Positions 16,955 to 27,274 of a stretch of 64,000 nt of DNA are shown here, piece by piece; the stretch's first letter is position 1; every line of letters begins with the position of its first letter. Source of the stretch: Fangia hongkongensis FSC776 = DSM 21703 (GTDB lineage Bacteria; Pseudomonadota; Gammaproteobacteria; Francisellales; Francisellaceae). Under the pieces are notes generated by a model. The model was not told where the DNA came from. It saw only the letters and a program-made list of their open reading frames with translations, and searched no databases. Made by a program: the position numbers and the translations under genes. The DNA lies in NCBI RefSeq assembly GCF_000379445.1, contig NZ_KB902251.1:148781-212780 (forward strand), read 5' to 3'.

Positions 16955-16980
16955 TAAAAAAGCCACAAAAATGTGGCCTT
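16955..16980 (-). terminator. Intrinsic terminator of rpmE
   Basis: On the minus strand GCCACA, a short T-rich loop and TGTGGC form a tight hairpin followed by a run of six T (complement of the A run at 16955-16961). It lies about 35 bases after the rpmE stop and insulates rpmE from the downstream operon. Confidence 0.85.
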
Positions 16981-17013
16981 TAGAATAATATATTTCGCTA
17001 AAACGGAAGGGTT

Positions 17014-17232
17014 TTATAGCTTACGCTTTTTCATATTACCGAAACGTTTTTGGAAGCTATCAACACGTCCAGCTGTATCAACAACACGCTGCTTACCAGT
17101 GTAGAAAGGATGGCAAGATGAGCATACATCCAACTGTAAGTCTTCGCTCTTTGTTGAGCGTGTCTGAAACGTATTACCACAGCTACATGTTACTGTAATT
17201 TCTTCATATTTTGGTTGAATCGCATTATTCAT
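17014..17232 (-). CDS. rpmE: 50S ribosomal protein L31
   Basis: 72 residues, a zinc-binding (C+) type L31. The ligands are CSC near residues 16-18 and CSSCHPF near residues 37-43; HPFYTGKQR is the family signature. It is monocistronic, with its own terminator at 16955-16980. Confidence 0.96.
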   Translation of the reverse strand: MNNAIQPKYEEITVTCSCGNTFQTRSTKSEDLQLDVCSSCHPFYTGKQRVVDTAGRVDSFQKRFGNMKKRKL

Positions 17233-17360
17233 AATTAAAACCTCTTTTTAGTCGTTGCCGCCACTTAAGCCCATCTTAAGCACCGCAACCTCACAATTCT
17301 AAGCTCACAAATCTTAGCGAAAACACGCGCAACACTCAAGAACTTTTTGATCAAATTTAA

Positions 17361-18098
17361 TCAATTGGATGAGATATATTTCTCGCGGCGCACCATTTTT
17401 GCATTAAAGCCTGCTGTTGTTAATGCTTCAAATGCCTGATCAATCATATTTGGATTCCCACACAAATAAACCACATCTTGCTCAGGGTCTAAATCAAGCT
17501 GATCAAACTGATGTTGAACATAACCTTTTGTTTCATCTGCCTGCAAGCTATTTTCTTCACGACTTAAACAGGCTTTGAAATGTAAATGCTCAAGCTTATT
17601 GGCATAAACACGAAAATCCTCTGCATAAATCGCATCTTGTTGGTACTGAACCCCTAAAAGAACGTGCACCTCTTTGGCATCATTTCCTGCAATTTTCTCA
17701 AGCTCTGGCAACATCGCACGATAAGGCGCAATACCTGTTCCTGTTCCGACCAAAAGAAGCTTTCGCACTTTTTCATCTTCTTTTAGCACTAAACGCCCAG
17801 CAGGTCCCATCGCATTAAACTTATCGCCCGGCTTCATATTAAAAAGATGCTCTGTCGCAATGCCACCATCGACATAGGAAATGGCAATTTCAATATATTG
17901 AGATTCCCCTTTAATCGTTGCCACACTATAGCTTCGTCTTCTAACTTTGCCATCTTCGTGATCAAACAAAAAGGTAATAAATTGTCCTGCGACAAAGTCA
18001 AATGCACTATTATCTGCTTTTTTTAACACCAAATGCTTCACATTCGGCGCAATCATTTTGGCTGAAACAAGCTCAATTTCAAAACGTTGAATTGCCAT
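17361..18098 (-). CDS. Ferredoxin/flavodoxin--NADP+ reductase family protein
   Basis: A 245-residue FAD/NAD(P)-binding oxidoreductase. The FAD-binding motif RRRSYSVAT is at residues about 54-62. The pyrophosphate and NAD(P) region is LLVGTGTGIAPYRAML near residue 115, and the CGNPNMIDQAF element near the C-terminus is typical of ferredoxin-NADP reductases. It is cytosolic with no extra iron-sulfur domain. The electron partner cannot be told from the sequence, so no symbol is given, though an Fpr-like role is likely. Confidence 0.88.
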   Translation of the reverse strand: MAIQRFEIELVSAKMIAPNVKHLVLKKADNSAFDFVAGQFITFLFDHEDGKVRRRSYSVATIKGESQYIEIAISYVDGGIATEHLFNMKPGDKFNAMGPAGRLVLKEDEKVRKLLLVGTGTGIAPYRAMLPELEKIAGNDAKEVHVLLGVQYQQDAIYAEDFRVYANKLEHLHFKACLSREENSLQADETKGYVQHQFDQLDLDPEQDVVYLCGNPNMIDQAFEALTTAGFNAKMVRREKYISSN

Positions 18099-18241
18099 AA
18101 TTATACTGATGATATTTTTAAAAAGAATGCGTGGGAGTATATACTACTCACAGAAGATTTTATATATTTTTCCTTTTAGTTTTGCTTTTAGCTCACCACT
18201 TAAGCAGGGACTTCAGCTTTATGCTTTGCTGTCTTCTTTCA

Positions 18242-18901
18242 CTAAGCACCTAAAATATCAACTCCTTTGGGCGCTGTAAAATAAAAAGTATGCTTAGAAA
18301 TCGGCTGAAAACTCACATTATCAAATGTAATCACAGTTGATTGAGCGGTTTCACTTTGAATCACAAGCTCTGTCAGCTTCTTCCCTGAAAAGCGCATATC
18401 AACATATTGAATCAATGAGTTTGTGCCATCTTTGGGCTTTAAGCGATAGCTATCCTCTGATAAAGCACTGACTGAAAAGACCTTTGTAAGCACTGACTCA
18501 TTCCCCGACAGGAGTAGTAAATATGGTGCTTGAGAGACATCTGTTGGCACACTTTGCACTGTCACTTGCTCTAAATCTTCATCATAATTCCAAAGCTTTT
18601 TGCCATTAGACACCAAAAGCTGCTTATTCGGTGAGAGAATTTGCCACTTAAAATAACTTGGTTTTTTAATCCAAATTTGACCTGTGCTTTTTTGCAGTTG
18701 ACCTTGATTTGTATCACGAAGCACCTGAGTAAAATCTGCGTGCATATTATCAAGTGCACTGATTTTTGCAAAAAGTGCTTGAGCGGCTTTATTTTCAGTC
18801 TGCGCATGACTTTTGACGCCATTTTCACTTTGCGCATAGGACAATGACACAAGAAATAGCGTCAAAGTGTAATAACAAACCTTTACAAACAATCGTTTCA
18901 T
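18242..18901 (-). CDS. lolA: Outer-membrane lipoprotein carrier protein
   Basis: Periplasmic chaperone carrying lipoproteins from LolCDE to LolB. The 219 residues have an N-terminal signal peptide (hydrophobic segment TLTLFLVSLSYAQS, cleavage near residue 23). The mature part has the LolA features DFTQVLRDTNQGQLQKSTGQ and GQIWIKKPSYFKWQ. GGAG precedes the ATG. It follows ftsK by 14 bases on the same strand, the usual ftsK-lolA operon. Confidence 0.93.
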   Translation of the reverse strand: MKRLFVKVCYYTLTLFLVSLSYAQSENGVKSHAQTENKAAQALFAKISALDNMHADFTQVLRDTNQGQLQKSTGQIWIKKPSYFKWQILSPNKQLLVSNGKKLWNYDEDLEQVTVQSVPTDVSQAPYLLLLSGNESVLTKVFSVSALSEDSYRLKPKDGTNSLIQYVDMRFSGKKLTELVIQSETAQSTVITFDNVSFQPISKHTFYFTAPKGVDILGA

Positions 18902-18915
18902 ACAACTCCTACGTT

Positions 18916-21486
18916 TTAGCGTTTAATTAATACTTCTCGCATACCATTTGACTGCATTTCGCTAACAAGCCCTGCCGCCTCCATCTCTTCAATCAATCTG
19001 GCAGAGCGGTTATAACCGATGCGAAGACGCCTTTGAATATTTGATATCGAGGCTCTTTGTGTCTCAAGTACAATTTTTACCGCATCATCATAAAGTGGAT
19101 CTTGGCTTGCGCCAGAGCCATCAGCGCCATCGCCTTCTTCAGATTCACCTGCAAGAATATCATCAATATAATCAGGTGCACCCATTTCCTTCCACGCCCC
19201 GACAACACGGTGGACTTCATCATCATCAACAAATGCACCATGCACACGCGCTGGCACACCAGAACCCGGTGGCAGATAAAGCATATCACCATGCCCTAAC
19301 AGCTGCTCTGCCCCTTGCTGATCCAAGATGGTTCTTGAATCAATTTTTGATGACACCTGAAAGGCAATTCTTGTTGGAATATTTGCCTTAATCAGCCCTG
19401 TAACAACATCAACTGATGGTCTTTGTGTGGCGAGAATTAAATGAATTCCCGCTGCACGAGCCTTTTGTGCCAAACGTGCAATCAACTCTTCTACTTTCTT
19501 ACCCACCACCATCATCATATCTGCAAACTCATCGGCAATTACAACAATAAATGGAAGCTTTTCCAGAACTGGCGCATCTTCTTCTTGGCCCGGATGCAAC
19601 TTTAACCAAAGTGGATCTTTCATTGGCGTGTCTGTTTTCTCTGCTTGCTTAATTTTATCATTTAAGCCTGCGATATTTCTCACCCCTGCTGCAGCCATTA
19701 GCTCATAGCGTCTATCCATCTCTTTAACACACCAACGAAGGGCATTTGCCGCCTCATTCATATCGGTGACAACCGGTGTTAAAAGATGTGGAATCCCTTC
19801 ATAGATTGACAGCTCAAGCATCTTAGGATCAATCATAATAAGGCGCAAATCCTCTGGGGTAGACTTATACAGCATACTAATGATCATCGCATTCACACCA
19901 ACTGATTTGCCTGAACCTGTTGTTCCTGCAACCAATAAGTGTGGCATTTTGGCAAGATTTGCCGTCTCTGGCATTCCTGCAATATCAACACCAAGCCCCA
20001 TAGTCAAAGGTGAGCTTGACTCTTTGAACTTCTTATGTGACAACACCTCCTTTAATCGCACCATTTGGCGCTTTTGATTTGGAAGCTCCAAGCCAACATA
20101 AGGCTTCCCAGGAATTACCTCCACCACCCGAACACGCGTAGTGGACAAAGAACGGGCTAAATCCTGTGCAAGACCGGTGAGTTTACTGACTTTAACACCG
20201 GGGGCTAATTCAACCTCAAAACGGGTGATCACAGGACCGGGGTAAGTACCAACCACTTTCACCTGCACACCAAAATCAGCAAGCTTTTCCTCCACAAGAA
20301 GTGCCATTTTTTCCAAAAACGCCTTGGAGACAATCTCTTGCTTTTCTTCAGGATCATCTAACAAATCCAAATCTGGCAATCCCGTTGCCTTATTGGTTTT
20401 AAACTTTATTGCTTTTTTAATTGGCAAGATCCGCTTTTTAACAGGCTCATCCTCTTCCTTTGGCATCACAACCGTTGATCTGCCTTGAATGCGATCATCT
20501 GGAATTTCATCAAAATCAAGCACTTCATTAAATGGCTCTGGTGATGTTGGCAGAACCTCCTCTTCGGCTTGTGCTTTTTTAACTGTGTTTTCATCTTGCA
20601 TTTTTTCAGCTAAGGCGTCATTGAATGTCAGCGTGTCAACATTCTCCTCTATATGCGCATCATCAAAATGCTCTTGAAATTGATCGCTCTTATTTGCTGT
20701 CTCTGGCGCTTCTTTTTTTCGTTTTTCCTTTTTAGGTTTATTTGGATCTCTGGCAAAGAGGCTTTGAATACTCAAACAAAATCGAATGAGCATATTTTTT
20801 AACTGGACACAAAAAACGCTCACGCCCTTTGTGAGCGCACGAATCCAAAAGCCACCTGAGAATAAAGTCAAACCCAATAAAAAGGCCACAAATAAAACAA
20901 ATACACCACCAGCTGTACTTAAATATAGCACGGTATATTTTGCAATTTCTTGCCCTAAAATACCGCCTGATCCCTCTGGCATCGTCTCGTTAAAAACCGC
21001 CAGAGAAATATTGGCAAGTCCGCTGCCTGCGCATAAAAGCAAAATAGCACCGATCACCCTGCATAGCATTAAAAGCACACTGCTTTCAGCAAAATTTTTC
21101 TTCTCCAGGAAAAAAAGCCAAATGCCATAAACCAGTAAAAACGGCAGTAAAAAGCCAAAAATCCCCAAAATAGCTAATACAAAATTAGCCGTATAGGCAC
21201 CAGCAATCCCTGCATAATTATCGATAGTTGCATTTGAGTTTGCAACTGTCCAACCCGGGTCTGTATGTGAATAGGAAAAGAGTGATAACAGTAAAAAAAG
21301 TGCTACAGCGCCAACAATTACAAGCCACGCAATCTTAATGCGCTCCCACAAAAGATGATTGATCTCTCTTTTCGCTGCCTCATCAATGACCAATTTTTCA
21401 TTGGCAGCTTTAGCTGGCTTTCGTTTTACTCTAGAAGTTGATTTTCTACTTTTCACTTCTTTGTTTTTCTTGTCCTTTACCGCCAC
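18916..21486 (-). CDS. ftsK: DNA translocase FtsK
   Basis: Septal DNA pump coordinating chromosome dimer resolution with division. 856 residues: about four to five membrane helices (residues 50-230), a charged linker (250-370), a RecA-like motor with Walker [12 protein letters not shown] near residue 520 and Walker [16 protein letters not shown], and a C-terminal winged-helix gamma domain ([20 protein letters not shown]) that reads KOPS. The linker is much shorter than in E. coli FtsK. The start is GTG at 21486 with AGGGGAC upstream. Confidence 0.96.
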   Translation of the reverse strand: MAVKDKKNKEVKSRKSTSRVKRKPAKAANEKLVIDEAAKREINHLLWERIKIAWLVIVGAVALFLLLSLFSYSHTDPGWTVANSNATIDNYAGIAGAYTANFVLAILGIFGFLLPFLLVYGIWLFFLEKKNFAESSVLLMLCRVIGAILLLCAGSGLANISLAVFNETMPEGSGGILGQEIAKYTVLYLSTAGGVFVLFVAFLLGLTLFSGGFWIRALTKGVSVFCVQLKNMLIRFCLSIQSLFARDPNKPKKEKRKKEAPETANKSDQFQEHFDDAHIEENVDTLTFNDALAEKMQDENTVKKAQAEEEVLPTSPEPFNEVLDFDEIPDDRIQGRSTVVMPKEEDEPVKKRILPIKKAIKFKTNKATGLPDLDLLDDPEEKQEIVSKAFLEKMALLVEEKLADFGVQVKVVGTYPGPVITRFEVELAPGVKVSKLTGLAQDLARSLSTTRVRVVEVIPGKPYVGLELPNQKRQMVRLKEVLSHKKFKESSSPLTMGLGVDIAGMPETANLAKMPHLLVAGTTGSGKSVGVNAMIISMLYKSTPEDLRLIMIDPKMLELSIYEGIPHLLTPVVTDMNEAANALRWCVKEMDRRYELMAAAGVRNIAGLNDKIKQAEKTDTPMKDPLWLKLHPGQEEDAPVLEKLPFIVVIADEFADMMMVVGKKVEELIARLAQKARAAGIHLILATQRPSVDVVTGLIKANIPTRIAFQVSSKIDSRTILDQQGAEQLLGHGDMLYLPPGSGVPARVHGAFVDDDEVHRVVGAWKEMGAPDYIDDILAGESEEGDGADGSGASQDPLYDDAVKIVLETQRASISNIQRRLRIGYNRSARLIEEMEAAGLVSEMQSNGMREVLIKR

Positions 21487-21761
21487 GGCGATAGTCCCCT
21501 TTTTGATATAACTTCAAAACCAATCTGCCTCTAGAATATCATATTCAAAGCTGACAGCATTTACATTTGCATAAAAAACAGTTAATTTGTGCTGCGCGGA
21601 TCATTCTAACAAATCTCTTGTAGTAAGTTTAGAAAATTAATACACATCTGCCTAAGAACAATAAGTATTATATGGGGTACGCTTAGATGAGCAAAAAGCT
21701 TGGCTTTATTTTTATGTCACAGATTTGGAATATTTAAAGGATAAGGAATAACGAGGATAAC

Positions 21762-23198
21762 ATGTCAAATAATCTAAAACGCAACTTATACACACGCCAC
21801 CTTATTATGATTGCCTTAGGTGGCTCGATTGGAACGGGGCTTTTTCTCGCAAGTGGAAGCGCGATTGCTCAGGCAGGACCCGGCGGTGCGATGTTAGCAT
21901 ACGTCATTATTTCATTAATGGTCTATTTTTTAATGTGCTCACTTGGAGAGATGGCAGCACATTCACCCACCACCGGCACTTTCTGCGAATACTCCAGTAA
22001 GTATGTCAGTAAAGATTTTGGCTTTGCCATGGGATGGAACTACTGGTTTAACTGGGCGATTACTATTTCAGCTGAGATTATCGCCGCTGCGCTTATCATG
22101 CAGTACTGGTTTCCAGATGTACCCGTTATTATTTGGAGCGTGTTATTCTTCCTCCTTATTTTTGGCTTGAACCTATTTGCTGTAAAGGTATATGGCGAAA
22201 CAGAATACTGGCTATCCTTTGTGAAAGTTGCTTTTGTCATTATCTTCATTGTCGTTGGTATCTTAACTATCATTGGAGTAACAGGAGTTGGCGGACCTGT
22301 TGGCTTTCAAAACTGGCATATTGGCGATGCGCCTTTTCACGGTGGTTTTGTTGGCTTTATGGCTGTCTTTTTAATCGCTGGCTTTTCCTTTCAAGGCACT
22401 GAACTTGTTGGTGTTGCTGCCGGTGAAGCTGATAATCCTAAAAAATCTATCCCACTTGCGATTAAGCGCACATTTTGGCGTTTGGTGCTTTTTTATATTA
22501 TTGCCATCGGTATTATTAGCTTTTTAATCCCGTACACCAGCGATATTCTTGTTAATGCAAACTCTGATGTTGCCATTAGCCCATTTACCATCGTCTTTAA
22601 AAATGCAGGGCTCACGTATGCTGCAACAATTATGAACGCCGTCATTTTGATCGCTATTTTATCTGCTTGCAACGCCAGCATGTACTCTGCTACGCGAATT
22701 ATGTGGCACTTAGCCAACACCAAACAAGCACCGCGCGTTTTTGCAAAAATCAGCCCACGCGGTGTTCCAATCAATGCACTTTTAATTACTGCATTAGTCG
22801 GCTGTTTTTTCTTTTTAACCTCATTTTTAGATAATGGCACTGTTTTTGTTTGGCTAGTAAACATCTCCTCTTTAGCAGGATTTATTGCTTGGTTTGGTAT
22901 TGCCCTTAGCCACTATCGCTTTAGACGCGCTTACAAGAAACAAAACTTAAACCTAGGCGATTTGCCCTATAAAGCAAAATTTTTCCCTCTAGCGCCTGTT
23001 ATTTCTATGATTGTGATTGCCATCATTATCCTTGGGCAAGAGTTCACTGACATTTTTTCAGGTCATATCACTTGGGAGAAGTTCTTTGCAACCTATATTG
23101 GTTTTATTCTCTTTTTACTATTACTGGTTGGTTATAAGCTGATTAAAAAATCAAAAGTCATTCCGCTTGAAAAGTGTGATGTAAGTCCTAAAGAATAA
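21762..23198 (+). CDS. Amino acid permease (APC family, LysP/aromatic type)
   Basis: A 478-residue transporter with 12 predicted helices. The first helix carries IALGGSIGTGLFLASG, the APC substrate-binding loop, and GFSFQGTELVGVAAGEADNP is the typical motif between TM6 and TM7. It matches the amino acid transporter branch (lysine, GABA, aromatic permeases); the substrate cannot be fixed. A ribosome binding site (GAGG) precedes ATG. It is monocistronic and divergent from ftsK. Confidence 0.9.
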   Translation: MSNNLKRNLYTRHLIMIALGGSIGTGLFLASGSAIAQAGPGGAMLAYVIISLMVYFLMCSLGEMAAHSPTTGTFCEYSSKYVSKDFGFAMGWNYWFNWAITISAEIIAAALIMQYWFPDVPVIIWSVLFFLLIFGLNLFAVKVYGETEYWLSFVKVAFVIIFIVVGILTIIGVTGVGGPVGFQNWHIGDAPFHGGFVGFMAVFLIAGFSFQGTELVGVAAGEADNPKKSIPLAIKRTFWRLVLFYIIAIGIISFLIPYTSDILVNANSDVAISPFTIVFKNAGLTYAATIMNAVILIAILSACNASMYSATRIMWHLANTKQAPRVFAKISPRGVPINALLITALVGCFFFLTSFLDNGTVFVWLVNISSLAGFIAWFGIALSHYRFRRAYKKQNLNLGDLPYKAKFFPLAPVISMIVIAIIILGQEFTDIFSGHITWEKFFATYIGFILFLLLLVGYKLIKKSKVIPLEKCDVSPKE

Positions 23199-23204
23199 TC
23201 TATC

Positions 23205-23294
23205 TGGCGGAGGGGAAGAGATTCGAACTCTCGATACGTGTTAACGTATACACGCTTTCCAGGCGTGCTCCTTCAACCACTCGGACACCCCTCC
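23205..23294 (-). tRNA. tRNA-Ser (anticodon GGA)
   Basis: A 90-base class II tRNA. The acceptor stem GGAGGGG pairs with CCCCTCC, and CCA is encoded. The anticodon arm is CACGC-CTGGAAA-GCGTG, with GGA at 34-36. There is a long variable arm, TATACGTTAACACGTA, and the T arm has the sequence GTTCGAATC. The features are all those of tRNA-Ser reading UCC/UCU. Confidence 0.97.
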
Positions 23295-23378
23295 AGGAAA
23301 AAAGTAGCCACGGCTACTTAACTCGCTGCAAATCTTAACAAAGGCAACCGCGTTAAACAAGTACTCAAGCTGATTATT

Positions 23379-24077
23379 TTACGCTTTTAAATAATTCCTA
23401 AGTAAATCCCGTGTCTTCATTTCTCTTCCTTGCAAACAAGCATCTAAATTGATTCTGGTGAGCTTTTTCAATATTTTAAACTCATCATCTGATAACCGAG
23501 TCAAATCACCGTCCAGCTTTTGAATAAACTCACCCTTGATCCCTTGATGATGAGAGCTAAGATAAAACGCAGATAGCGGCTGCATAAAATAGTAATGCTC
23601 TTTTTCAATGGGCTGCCCTTTATCATCATGATCACATTGAAAGCTATAACCAAGGCTTGATAATAAGCTCACCTCAAAATAACGCAGTGCCCTTGAAACA
23701 TTGTCATCTTTAAGAGCATCAATTGTCTCTAAATAATGCATAAATAAAGCATCATCATGATGATCAATAGGCAAAAGCCAATATAAAAGCTCATTCAAAT
23801 AAAGCCTTGATAACTGTGAAAGGTAGCTGCCTTGAGGATAGATTCTCTCTTGCTCAATATCTTGAATCAGGGCGAGCCCATCATGTGAAGTGGGCAATTT
23901 AACTTTAAGCTGTAATAGCGCAAAGCTCTGGCATAAATTGGGTTTTTTCTTTGATTTTGCACCACGATAGATTGCTGAAATTTTACCATGATCTTGAAGC
24001 CATGCATGCACTAATAAAGAGGATTCTTTATAAGGCCTTGTATGCAGTACAACCGCTTGGTGATACTCAGCGCTCAT
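23379..24077 (-). CDS. recO: DNA repair protein RecO
   Basis: Acts with RecF/RecR to load RecA. About 232 residues: an N-terminal OB fold (HQAVVLHTRPYKESSLLVHA, then KISAIYRGAKSKKK) and a helical C-terminal domain. ATG at 24077 is preferred over an in-frame TTG at 24092. The start overlaps the upstream small gene by 11 bases, so translation is probably coupled. The zinc-finger Cys set of some RecO proteins is not evident. Confidence 0.9.
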   Translation of the reverse strand: MSAEYHQAVVLHTRPYKESSLLVHAWLQDHGKISAIYRGAKSKKKPNLCQSFALLQLKVKLPTSHDGLALIQDIEQERIYPQGSYLSQLSRLYLNELLYWLLPIDHHDDALFMHYLETIDALKDDNVSRALRYFEVSLLSSLGYSFQCDHDDKGQPIEKEHYYFMQPLSAFYLSSHHQGIKGEFIQKLDGDLTRLSDDEFKILKKLTRINLDACLQGREMKTRDLLRNYLKA

Positions 24078-24399
24078 CTTTGATGATTTCAATTAACTCT
24101 AATAACAAAAGCGCATCTTTGCGTTTAATAGACGGCAAAGAGAAAAGATCAATAAGCGCAGGGAAATCATAGCTCTGCAAGGCCTTATTATCTTCTAGCA
24201 GTACTTGTTGAAGCCATTTAACCATTGCTGTTAAATAGGCGCTGCCAATCACAGCAAACTTGGCAGGGCTTGATGAAAGATCAAAATAAACCTCTGCTCC
24301 TTCCCCACCGACATACAATGCCTGTTTAAGTTTATCTCTCTGAAGACAATCTTCTTCCTTAATGGAGAGCAACCACTTAAGTACAAGCTTATTATACAT
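24067..24399 (-). CDS. Small protein resembling a degenerate IscU/NifU-type scaffold
   Basis: 110 residues encoded between iscS and recO, overlapping both (8 and 11 bases). By eye its layout follows IscU-like proteins: MYNKLVLKW at the start, EVYFDLSSSPAKFAVIGSAY in the middle, TAMVKWL after it, and a C-terminal FSLPSIKRKDALLLLELIE that parallels the IscU LP-x-K motif and final helix. The three scaffold Cys are missing; only one Cys, near residue 18, remains. Location after a cysteine desulfurase supports the idea, but a scaffold function is doubtful. Confidence 0.55.
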   Translation of the reverse strand: MYNKLVLKWLLSIKEEDCLQRDKLKQALYVGGEGAEVYFDLSSSPAKFAVIGSAYLTAMVKWLQQVLLEDNKALQSYDFPALIDLFSLPSIKRKDALLLLELIEIIKDER

Positions 24400-25573
24400 C
24401 TGAGCACTCCTGCCAGCGCGGTGAAAGTCCTCTTAGCTTATTGACAGACTCCAGTACTGTTTCAGCAGCAAAAATCACCTCTTTCTTGGTTGTATATTGC
24501 CCAAAAGAAAAGCGAATAGAACTATGTGCGTCTTCTTGAGAAAGTCCAATTGCTGTTAATACAAATGAAGGCTCTACACTTGCTGAATTACAAGCAGAGC
24601 CCATAGAAACAGCCATTTTGTGTAAAAAGGCAATTAGCGCCTCACCATCTATGCCTTTAAATGTGATATTAACAATCCCCGGATAACTATTCTCAAGCGG
24701 GGTATTAATGATAATGTGTGACAAGCTACTTAGCTTTTCAAGGAATATCTCTCTTAGCGCTGTGACATGCTTTAAAAATATTGTTTGCTTATCAAACATC
24801 AACTGACAAGCTTCTCCTAAGCCGACAATTTGATGTGTTGCGAGCGTTCCAGAGCGATACCCTCCTTCATGACCTCCCCCGTGAATAAGGGGTACAAGCT
24901 TAATTTTGGGTTTTCTTCTAACATAAAGCGCACCAATCCCTTTAGGGCCATAAATCTTATGTGCTGATAATGATAATAAATCAATATTCATCATCGCCAC
25001 ATCAATATTAACCTTACCCACACCTTGCGCTGCATCAACATGAAAAAGAATCTTTCTCTCTCTTGCGAGTGCACCTATTTCTGCCAATGGATAAGCTGTT
25101 CCAAGCTCATTATTCACTGCCATAATGGAGATTAAAATAGTATCTTGACGAATCGCTTTTCGCACTTGCTCTGGTGTAATTTGTCCCTTATCATCTGCCT
25201 CTAAATAAGTCACATCAAAGCCTTGGGATTCTAAGTACTGACAAGTATCAATCACAGCTTTATGTTCAATGTTGCTGGTGATAATATGCTTACCTTTATT
25301 TTGATAGCTAAATGCAGCACCTTTAATTGCAAGGTTGTCTGACTCCGTTGCCCCAGAAGTAAAGACAATCTCGCGTGAATCAGCATGAATTAACTGCGCT
25401 ACTTTTTCTCTTGCCTCATCTACCGCAAGCTTGGCGATCATCCCAAAATCATGTGTATTAGAGGCAGGGTTACCAAACTGCCCATCAATGCTTAAATACT
25501 CACACATTTCTTTGGCAACCGCTTTATCTACTGGCGTTGTCGAGGCATAATCAAGGTATATTTGTTTTGTCAT
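24392..25573 (-). CDS. iscS: Cysteine desulfurase, IscS type
   Basis: PLP enzyme releasing sulfur from cysteine for Fe-S clusters and tRNA thiolation. 393 residues. The N-terminus IYLDYASTTPVD is typical, the PLP Lys is in SLSAHKIYGPKGIG near residue 206, and the persulfide Cys loop is GSACNSASVEP near residue 328, long as in IscS (group I). No iscR, iscU or hscBA is next to it; instead a degenerate IscU-like gene and recO follow. It could supply persulfide to the rhodanese-ThiF protein of the peptide operon, which is inference only. Confidence 0.92.
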   Translation of the reverse strand: MTKQIYLDYASTTPVDKAVAKEMCEYLSIDGQFGNPASNTHDFGMIAKLAVDEAREKVAQLIHADSREIVFTSGATESDNLAIKGAAFSYQNKGKHIITSNIEHKAVIDTCQYLESQGFDVTYLEADDKGQITPEQVRKAIRQDTILISIMAVNNELGTAYPLAEIGALARERKILFHVDAAQGVGKVNIDVAMMNIDLLSLSAHKIYGPKGIGALYVRRKPKIKLVPLIHGGGHEGGYRSGTLATHQIVGLGEACQLMFDKQTIFLKHVTALREIFLEKLSSLSHIIINTPLENSYPGIVNITFKGIDGEALIAFLHKMAVSMGSACNSASVEPSFVLTAIGLSQEDAHSSIRFSFGQYTTKKEVIFAAETVLESVNKLRGLSPRWQECSDV

Positions 25574-25672
25574 TATCTATGTTTATTTAACTTATCAACA
25601 GTGATAAGAATAACATATTTATCAGATTGTGTTATCTGAAATGTGCTTTGGGTGTCCTTCTACATAGACCAC

Positions 25673-27187
25673 TTATAACGCTACTGCTTCTAACTGAATT
25701 TCTTTTTTAGTTTGTCTTTTTGAGGTTAGAAGTGACATAAAAACGACGCTAACGATAAATAAAACAAGCAGACTCTCTATAAATGACAGCACTTGCATAT
25801 ATTGCAGCCATGCGTCTAATAGCATACAAAACAAAAGCCCGATAAGCAGTATCATATCTAATTTGATCTTACCGTATCGCTTTGCTAGGAACACATGATA
25901 TATCAATGATAACGCCAGCATTAAAATAACAATGTAAAAAGTATTCTTTAAACCAGAAAAGTAGACTAACAATAGACAGCTATAAAATGACAAATGTCCC
26001 ACAATTCGGTAACTCCGCACTCTAAATGGGCGCTCAATCTCAGGCAGTCGTCGCCTAAAAACTAATAATGAAATTGGACCAACAATACAAACAAGCATGA
26101 CTAAAGATGATAAAAATGACACAAGTTCCGTCCAACTTGGAAAGGGCAATAGAAAAATTAGTCCAATGACAAAATTAAACCAGACACAATTAGCAGGCGT
26201 TCCATGACTATTTAATCTCACCAGCACTCTTAAGGAAAATTTATCTGCAATAATATTCAATATGCGCGCACTTACCGCTGCGTAGACATTCCCTGTACCA
26301 AATGGTGCAACAACTGCATCAATAAACAACAGTTTTACCAATATATTCAGCGTCAATAAGCTTAGAATACCTAAAAATGGCGCCATCGAGCCTTCTTTTA
26401 AAGAGGCTTCAGGCAAGCATAAAATAAATACTAAAGATAACAGCGCATACATAATAAAGCCCACGATAACTGGGAAAAATACTGACAGTGGCAGTGCTAA
26501 TCTAGGGTTTTTAGCCTGCCTTGCAAAAATCAGTCCATTTTGAAAACCAGTAAACGCGAAAGCAAGTCCTGTCGATGTAATTGTAATCAAGATGATATTA
26601 AGATCAAAACCTGTGCGCTCAAAATGCATTACAGCCGTTGAGCTTTTCCCATAGACTACAATCACAATAGTCGCAATGATAAGTGGAATTGAAATTTTTA
26701 TCAGGCTTAAAACCATATTTGTGCTGGCTACTTTCTTGATATGCAAACTATTAAATGCACTAATAGAAAACATAATCAGTAACGCAACAATAAGTCCCAT
26801 ATCTGAAAGCACGGTTCCTGTTAGCTCCTGATCAACCAAAGCAGGGAACCAAAAGCCTAAATATTGTGTTACACCTTGTGCCTCTAATGGCAAATATACC
26901 ACATAGCTTAACCAACAAATTGACATGATCAGAAAACTAAATGAATTTGAGTGTGTCTTAGATGTATAGCTGACAAAGTTATCATTCACCGGCACACTAC
27001 TTGCTACTTCTGCAAAACTTAATGCCACTAAAAATACCAGCACTGCAGTGATCAACCACGAAATCAACACCCAACCACCAGCCATCTGAAAGCCATAATA
27101 AGGAGAAAATAGCCAGCCTGTACCAATCATTCCACCTGTTGATAGCAATATTATTTGTAGCGTTGAAAGTTTATTTGATTTCTCCAC
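25673..27187 (-). CDS. APC-superfamily amino acid permease
   Basis: A 504-residue membrane protein with about 12-13 helices. It begins with STGGMIGTGWLFSPYYG, the APC helix 1 motif. Helix 6 contains AFTGFQNGLIFARQAKNPR, a variant of the family motif. Low similarity to the LysP-like permease at 21.8 kb suggests a different subfamily and substrate. The start is GTG at 27187. The substrate is unknown. Confidence 0.85.
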   Translation of the reverse strand: MEKSNKLSTLQIILLSTGGMIGTGWLFSPYYGFQMAGGWVLISWLITAVLVFLVALSFAEVASSVPVNDNFVSYTSKTHSNSFSFLIMSICWLSYVVYLPLEAQGVTQYLGFWFPALVDQELTGTVLSDMGLIVALLIMFSISAFNSLHIKKVASTNMVLSLIKISIPLIIATIVIVVYGKSSTAVMHFERTGFDLNIILITITSTGLAFAFTGFQNGLIFARQAKNPRLALPLSVFFPVIVGFIMYALLSLVFILCLPEASLKEGSMAPFLGILSLLTLNILVKLLFIDAVVAPFGTGNVYAAVSARILNIIADKFSLRVLVRLNSHGTPANCVWFNFVIGLIFLLPFPSWTELVSFLSSLVMLVCIVGPISLLVFRRRLPEIERPFRVRSYRIVGHLSFYSCLLLVYFSGLKNTFYIVILMLALSLIYHVFLAKRYGKIKLDMILLIGLLFCMLLDAWLQYMQVLSFIESLLVLFIVSVVFMSLLTSKRQTKKEIQLEAVAL

Positions 27188-27274
27188 TCTCTTACATCCT
27201 TTTTTTATAATCTAGATAGCACGCTATCCTATATCTCAACCATCATCAATATGGAAGCTACTCAGCAGAGATCA

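Noticed and set aside
21660-21761. Possible lysine riboswitch before the LysP-like permease
   Set aside because: No conserved L-box core or expected length of structure could be found by eye.
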